Both the position numbers and the translations under genes were made by a program. The notes below the pieces were generated by a model, which did not search any database, was not told the DNA's origin, and saw only the letters and a program-made list of their open reading frames with translations. From Icerya purchasi (lineage: Eukaryota; Arthropoda; Insecta; Hemiptera; Monophlebidae): a DNA stretch of 64,000 nt. Each line of letters opens with the position of its first letter. The first letter of the stretch is position 1. The DNA lies in assembly GCA_039619475.1 (NCBI GenBank), contig CM077116.1:25431191-25495190 (forward strand). The letters run 5' to 3'. Positions 61,501-64,000 of the stretch are shown here, piece by piece.

Positions 61501-63287
61501 CCTCTCCAGACTGTTCATGTTTAATTGTCTAAGTGTTTTTTTCAATATTCGAAATGCTCACCACTAAATTTATCAAATCTGTACAATAAGTATTTTATAA
61601 ACTTTTATCTGCACTCTTTCTATTCTAGCTACTAAGTCTGCAGATGTCTGGATTCCAAATAAACGAGGCAAATTCTAAGTGCGAACGAACCAAAGCGAAG
61701 TACTATAGGAACAAATATGTTTCAATGTATCTGAAATTCACACTGTGTTTTTTTTTTCTTTACTTACATTTTCATTTAACTCGGTATTTAGATTTTATTT
61801 ATAAATTTAAAATGTAAAAATGTGTCCAGAAATTCGAAATGTATTGTAAATAACTTGTATTATTTTAAGTGAATAATTCTCTTCATATAATAAAATAAAC
61901 TTTAATAACAAACAATATAGATCAATAAATTAGATAAATACCTATTTAGAAACGTTTTCGGGCATAACCCATCATCAGCTAACACTAACTTAAAGGAAAC
62001 TTAAAACATACTGAAGTGAATATAGGGAATACATGGGTATATATAGTAGATGTAAAGAGGAATAAACATGGCAGGTATAAAAATCTATATGTTGAAAATG
62101 CTAATAACTAATATAAAATATAAAATAAAACAAGAAGACAAAAAGTTAAATTTTTATATTAAACAGTGGATTATTATTATTAGGTGTTTGGTCATTTAAA
62201 ATATTATTTTTATATTTATTTATATAATAATTTTCTATTATATAAATAAATATAAAAATAATATTTTAAATGACCAAACACCTAATAATAATAATCCACT
62301 GTTTAATATAAAAATTTAACTTTTTGTCTTCTTGTTTTATTTTATATTTTATATTAGTTATTAGCATTTTCAACATATAGATTTTTATACCTGCCATGTT
62401 TATTCCTCTTTACATCTACTATATATACCCATGTATTCCCTATATTCACTTCAGTATGTTTTAAGTTTCCTTTAAGTTAGTGTTAGCTGATGATGGGTTA
62501 TGCCCGAAAACGTTTCTAAATAGGTATTTATCTAATTTATTGATCTATATTGTTTGTTATTAAAGTTTATTTTATTATACCATTTTAACAAACAGGATGT
62601 ATTCACCTACATTTAATTCTCTTCATGTACCTCAAAAAATGGTCTCCGTGAGCAGAAAGATCAATTGATATCAACATATGACATACTTTTAAAAAAGATA
62701 AAACCATATATCATATTAATTTTACGTATTTCTACAATTGCAATAGATTAAAGACTTGAAACCAGATACCAGTTACGTATTTCTAGTGAGGGCCGAAAAT
62801 TCTCACGGAACCAGCATTCCTAGTCCTATATCGCAAATTGTTAAAACTATGGGCGAACATACGACAACTCCGCAACATCTACTGGATGATGCTCGATCTA
62901 GACTGGGTAGTAAAGTGTTGACTTTACGCGAACTTTTTCCGCTTTCCTCAACTTCAGTTCGTGTAGCATGGGAGGTAAGTACGCGTGCACAAAAAAATCG
63001 TCAGTTCGAAAATTTCGAAAATTTCGGCTAACTTCTTCAGCACATTCTTTTAACGTTACAGATTTTAAATAACGCGGAATGGGTAGAAGGTATTTATGTG
63101 AGATTTCGAGATCTCTCCGGTGGTTCTCAGACGTATAATTTGGCAACAGTTATGAACGCCGATTCGTCTTCATATACCGTTCCCAATTTAAGGAAATTTA
63201 CTAAATACGATTTCTTTCTGGTTCCGTTTTATAAGTCGGTCGAAGGTCAACCTTCAAATTCGATGGTAGTTCAAACGTTAGAAGATG
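42101..63287 (+). CDS. robo2: Roundabout (Robo2/leak-type) receptor, internal exons, partial
   Basis: Spliced join of 42101-42254, 49406-49536, 52865-53131, 54726-55003, 56998-57208, 58514-58836, 62747-62974 and 63062-63287. Every junction has AG/GT borders and compatible phase, giving about 605 uninterrupted codons: Ig2, Ig3, Ig4, Ig5, FN3-1 and most of FN3-2. Each Ig has its cysteine pair and core tryptophan. Robo proteins are single-pass receptors for Slit on growth cones and in other migrating cells; Ig1-Ig2 bind Slit. Family hallmarks visible are the [11 protein letters not shown] start of Ig2, the [15 protein letters not shown] start of Ig5 and the VRAENSHG motif of FN3-1. The Robo2/leak assignment (rather than Robo1) is from remembered similarity and is less certain than the family. 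Signal peptide, Ig1, FN3-3, transmembrane and cytoplasmic exons are outside the window. Confidence 0.95.
43404..43530. repeat. (TA)n / (TG)n compound microsatellite
   Basis: Two long TA tracts separated by a TGTGTG tract, in the second visible robo intron. Confidence 0.95.
43740..45560 (+). mobile_element. Jockey-type LINE relic
   Basis: Colinear decayed frames: [13 protein letters not shown] near 44110; [20 protein letters not shown] then [10 protein letters not shown] near 44480-44565; [12 protein letters not shown] and [12 protein letters not shown] near 44830-44935 (RT catalytic ADD); [17 protein letters not shown] near 45125-45180; and [20 protein letters not shown] then ahead to [12 protein letters not shown] near 45345-45510. 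The order and the NAPWYV.N..LH.DL-type ending fit Jockey. Many stops; dead. It lies in the robo intron between the two Ig2 exons. Confidence 0.8.
47250..47700 (+). mobile_element. LINE 3' fragment, C-terminal coding end
   Basis: An open frame to 47683 reads [20 protein letters not shown], then [20 protein letters not shown] and the zinc-ribbon-like [20 protein letters not shown]. This is the segment after RNase H in I/R1-group LINEs (W...W...NKL..I, R...RLGHT.LTH, C..C....T..H.L..C). 5'-truncated. A second, interrupted copy is at 29.5 kb. Confidence 0.85.
47930..49126 (-). mobile_element. piggyBac-like element B, internally deleted
   Basis: Terminal inverted repeats of about 23 bp at 47930-47952 and 49104-49126 (starting CCCGGCATTACACGCG and CCCGGTATTGCACTCG). 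The right flank is TTAA and the left flank TTAG, consistent with the TTAA duplication of piggyBac after one substitution. Subterminal CCCTCAC motifs occur inside both ends. It is 1197 bp and too short for a full transposase. It ends 280 bp before a robo Ig2 exon. Confidence 0.75.
48353..48619 (-). pseudogene. Acidic N-terminal piggyBac transposase remnant
   Basis: An 88-codon frame, very rich in Glu/Asp ([43 protein letters not shown]). Low-complexity acidic N-termini are usual in piggyBac transposases, and this one sits inside TTAA-type terminal repeats. The catalytic domain is absent. The call leans on context more than on sequence. Confidence 0.45.
49406..49536 (+). CDS. robo2: robo exon: second half of Ig2
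   Basis: Starts after ATGGTAG. CG from the previous exon plus the first A make an arginine codon, followed by [20 protein letters not shown] and the second Ig2 cysteine in YQCVAQN. It ends QLTVH plus one base before the donor GTTGGT, which departs from the GTAAGT consensus. Ig2 is thus split by an intron in the middle of the domain. A piggyBac-like element ends 280 bp upstream of this exon. Confidence 0.93.
50123..51126 (-). mobile_element. piggyBac-like element A, internally deleted
   Basis: Perfect 17-bp terminal inverted repeats CACTGCATTACACGCGC at 50123-50139 and 51110-51126, flanked on both sides by TTAA (50119-50122, 51127-51130), the hallmark piggyBac target duplication. A subterminal TATCTGTCAGAT motif occurs near both ends. 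It retains the transposase C-terminus on the minus strand. It is 1004 bp and non-autonomous. It lies in the robo intron between Ig2 and Ig3. Confidence 0.9.
50498..50851 (-). pseudogene. piggyBac transposase C-terminal fragment
   Basis: Reads [20 protein letters not shown], then [13 protein letters not shown] and SRLQKLLPN. This matches the RWPL.VFF..LD.AGINA end of the DDE_Tnp_1_7 domain. In a neighbouring frame the minus strand continues as [16 protein letters not shown], the cysteine-rich C-terminal domain that binds the element ends, so a frameshift separates the two. A GTAAGT...TTTTAG pair just upstream may be an intron. The catalytic aspartates are missing. Confidence 0.85.
51380..52115 (+). 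mobile_element. LINE 3' relic (CR1/RTE-like C-terminus)
   Basis: Frames read [20 protein letters not shown] (compare KL..T.WG....LRT), [20 protein letters not shown] with following IAPASVQRE (compare LN.AMRLITG.L..TP...L, IAP...RRE), and after further shifts [17 protein letters not shown] plus [12 protein letters not shown] (compare LNRLRSG.GR......WG....C.CG). Dead, with several frameshifts. In the intron between Ig2 and Ig3. Confidence 0.75.
52375..52420. repeat. Poly-G tract in a possible transposon end
   Basis: CAGTGGCGTATTCAGAATTT followed by GGTTGG and about 17 G. The CAGTGGCGTA...GGTTGGGG motif resembles ends of short DNA elements common in insects. The opposite end was not found. Confidence 0.35.
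52865..53131 (+). CDS. robo2: robo exon: complete Ig3
   Basis: Acceptor TTGCAG, phase 1 in and phase 1 out, 267 nt. It encodes [17 protein letters not shown], cysteine in FECQV, tryptophan in [11 protein letters not shown], the [11 protein letters not shown] cysteine strand and ends SLTVH. One exon carries exactly one Ig domain. The donor is GTTAGT. Confidence 0.95.
54726..55003 (+). CDS. robo2: robo exon: complete Ig4
   Basis: Acceptor TTACAG, phase 1 in; donor GTATGT after CAA, phase 0 out. It encodes [18 protein letters not shown], the FECIA cysteine, [16 protein letters not shown], the [15 protein letters not shown] cysteine strand and ends RAYLQ. This Ig4 is the region most suggestive of the insect Robo2/leak type. 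Confidence 0.95.
55268..56037. mobile_element. TA-flanked MITE with imperfect inverted repeats
   Basis: The ends share GGAAGGYCGGGTAGC in inverted orientation: GGGAAGGGAAGGTCGGGTAG at 55268 and, reversed, GGGGAAGGCCGGGTAGCTGC ending at 56037. Both are flanked by TA. Internal copies of CGGGTAGC..CGGACA occur near 55490 and 55675. It is 770 bp with no coding. TA flanks suggest a Tc1/mariner-superfamily passenger. It is in the robo intron between Ig4 and Ig5. Confidence 0.7.
56998..57208 (+). CDS. robo2: robo exon: first part of Ig5
   Basis: Acceptor TACTTAG directly precedes GTAAGTTCC, read here as codons V-S-S following LQ from the preceding exon, in phase 0. It encodes [20 protein letters not shown], the LPCQA cysteine, IKWYKN and ends HID plus one base before GTAATT. 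The exon begins with a GTAAGT string that looks like a donor but is coding. Confidence 0.93.
57209..58513. other. robo intron, nothing further seen
   Basis: AT-rich intron between the two Ig5 exons; donor GTAATT, acceptor TTTTTAG. No mobile element recognised. Confidence 0.7.
58514..58836 (+). CDS. robo2: robo exon: end of Ig5 and start of FN3-1
   Basis: Acceptor TTTTTAG, phase 1. It encodes [19 protein letters not shown] (second Ig5 cysteine), [12 protein letters not shown], then the linker [20 protein letters not shown] typical between Ig5 and FN3-1, and the first strands of FN3-1 with [18 protein letters not shown] and TGWVVVAHR. It ends after ITVGHF-frame codon T (ACG) at donor GTGGGT, phase 0. 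Confidence 0.94.
59505..59545 (+). other. Weak hammerhead-like motif in robo intron
   Basis: CTGATGA at 59510-59516 and CGAAA at 59533-59537 bracket TTGAATTCAA, which can form a short stem. No inverted repeat or target duplication found around it. Confidence 0.25.
61210..61745 (-). mobile_element. LINE relic, RT C-terminal end, antisense to robo
   Basis: The minus strand reads [15 protein letters not shown] near 61700, then [36 protein letters not shown] and [20 protein letters not shown] then [10 protein letters not shown]. The pattern LVRP.LEYAS.VW.P, FLYKLLHG..DCP.LL, SPL.R....N....DIF is the C-terminal end of insect LINE polymerases. Several stops near its 5' side. Confidence 0.75.
61874..62626. 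mobile_element. Penelope-like foldback insertion with 344-bp perfect palindrome
   Basis: Arms 61886-62229 and 62236-62579 read as exact reverse complements with a 6-nt apex. A 13-bp direct repeat TAATTCTCTTCAT (61874-61886, 62614-62626) brackets the arms plus a unique 34-bp tail (62580-62613). Variable 12-15 bp duplications, a short one-sided tail and adjoining inverted 5'-truncated copies are known features of Penelope-like retroelements. Each arm ends with an outward-facing hammerhead-like core (62483-62519 on +, 61946-61982 on -). No coding remains. The right edge is about 130 bp from a robo acceptor. Confidence 0.8.
62483..62519 (+). ncRNA. Hammerhead-ribozyme-like core (right arm)
   Basis: In order: TTAG (stem I), CTGATGA 62487-62493, an unpaired T, stem II GGG/CCC with loop TTATG, GAA 62506-62508, palindromic stem III AACGTT 62509-62514, T (predicted cleavage after 62515), CTAA (pairs with TTAG). 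All core positions agree with the hammerhead except the extra base before stem II and the non-optimal triplet. The short palindromic stem III suggests activity as a dimer. The mirror copy is on the minus strand at 61946-61982. Confidence 0.5.
62747..62974 (+). CDS. robo2: robo exon: end of FN3-1 and start of FN3-2
   Basis: Acceptor CAATAG, phase 0, 228 nt (76 codons). It encodes [20 protein letters not shown] with the conserved FN3 tyrosine strand, a linker with [13 protein letters not shown], and [10 protein letters not shown], the tryptophan strand of FN3-2. The donor is GTAAGT and the next intron is only 87 bp. A palindromic insertion ends about 130 bp upstream of this acceptor. Confidence 0.95.
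63062..63287 (+). CDS. robo2: robo exon: rest of FN3-2
   Basis: Acceptor GTTACAG, phase 0 in. It encodes [40 protein letters not shown] and the near-invariant [11 protein letters not shown] motif. It ends at LED plus one base before GTAAGT. The next exon (FN3-3) is not identifiable in the remaining 700 bp. Confidence 0.95.
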
Positions 63288-64000
63288 GTAAGTATTATAA
63301 ACCTACAATATAAAAGTGTAAAATAATTCCATGGTATATCTTCATTTATAAGCACAGATAAGTCCAATATAGTTTGCGTAAACGTAAAACGCGGTTAAAT
63401 ATATGCAGGAAACCGTGAATCTGAGTAACAAAAAATTTAGTTTTAAAAAATCCGATAGGCGGGATTCTTTAAAGTAATCATTCGTCACTTAAATTGAATA
63501 ACACGAGTACTTGACGCTAATTTTTATTTTATAATAATATTACTTTAAACCTGATTTTTACGTATTTCAAATATTTCTTCTTAATAATAAAATACTTCAC
63601 CGGAGGGAAGATAAATGCAAATAAAACTACGAGTAATAGAAAGTAGTGTACCTAAACATTTTTGAAGGGACGGTACAAAATTACATTACCTTTTACATTA
63701 TGTAAAAGTAAATTCCATTTCCGTGTGAGTGAAAAAAACTAAATTAAAATCATTGGTCATTTATTTAAAAAAAAATTTAGACATTTACACTTACCGGTTT
63801 TTTTTGGGGTGAAAGTAAATTACCTTTACTTCGTCTTTGTTCTTGAAAATGAACAAAATCAATGGTAAAGAAATTTTTAATTCACTTATTGCGTAACATA
63901 TTACGTACTTTAAATGATATTTCATGCGTTTTTTATTTTGTTACAGTATATCATGAGAACTTGAGGTGGCTTTTTTAAGGATTTTTAACGAATGTAGTAC

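Noticed and set aside
63947..63975. Possible next robo exon after TTGTTACAG at 63946
   Set aside because: In phase it reads V-Y-H-E-N-L-R-W-L-F then a stop, which has no resemblance to the expected start of FN3-3. The acceptor-like sequence is probably chance.

Overview
This 64 kb window is AT-rich nuclear DNA from an arthropod, almost certainly an insect. The signs are a spliced Roundabout (Robo) receptor gene with long AT-rich introns, abundant microsatellites, and a dense mix of non-LTR, Penelope-like, piggyBac, mariner and Mutator-like elements. No bacterial-style operons, rRNA, convincing tRNA or CRISPR arrays were seen. The species cannot be named from the sequence.

The only host gene recognised is on the + strand from 42101 to past the right edge. 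It is an internal part of an axon-guidance receptor of the Robo2/leak type. Eight exons splice in frame and encode Ig2, Ig3, Ig4, Ig5, FN3-1 and most of FN3-2, about 605 codons. Signal peptide, Ig1 and the 5' UTR must lie left of the window. FN3-3, the transmembrane helix and the cytoplasmic CC motifs must lie to the right. The first 42 kb is therefore most simply read as one very long intron of this gene, although an undetected intergenic stretch is possible.

Layout. 0-11 kb: AT-rich DNA with a hairpin (1.2-1.4 kb), a decayed Penelope-like foldback (5.2-5.4 kb) and a LINE fragment (7.7-8.1 kb). 11.3-15.7 kb: a 5'-truncated LINE with an intact EN-RT-RNase H ORF on the minus strand, flanked by a perfect 12-bp target duplication. 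16-19 kb: MITE-like repeats and a (ATT)n tract of about 170 bp. 20-37 kb: a graveyard of a second I-group LINE family, plus a nested LINE insertion (29.5-29.9 kb), mariner and Mutator-like transposase relics (32.5-33.4 kb) and a perfect inverted-repeat element (33.55-33.82 kb). 37-42 kb: little beyond a GC-rich island near 38 kb. 42-63 kb: Robo exons separated by introns holding a Jockey LINE, two piggyBac derivatives with related termini, other LINE ends, a TA-flanked MITE, and a 344-bp perfect palindrome with hammerhead-ribozyme-like cores just upstream of an FN3 exon.

The most unusual signal is the set of Penelope-like foldback insertions. Two are near-perfect inverted repeats with 13-bp target duplications and a short one-sided tail. 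Three sites carry CTGATGA...GAAA cores, two of which fold well as hammerheads with short palindromic stem III.
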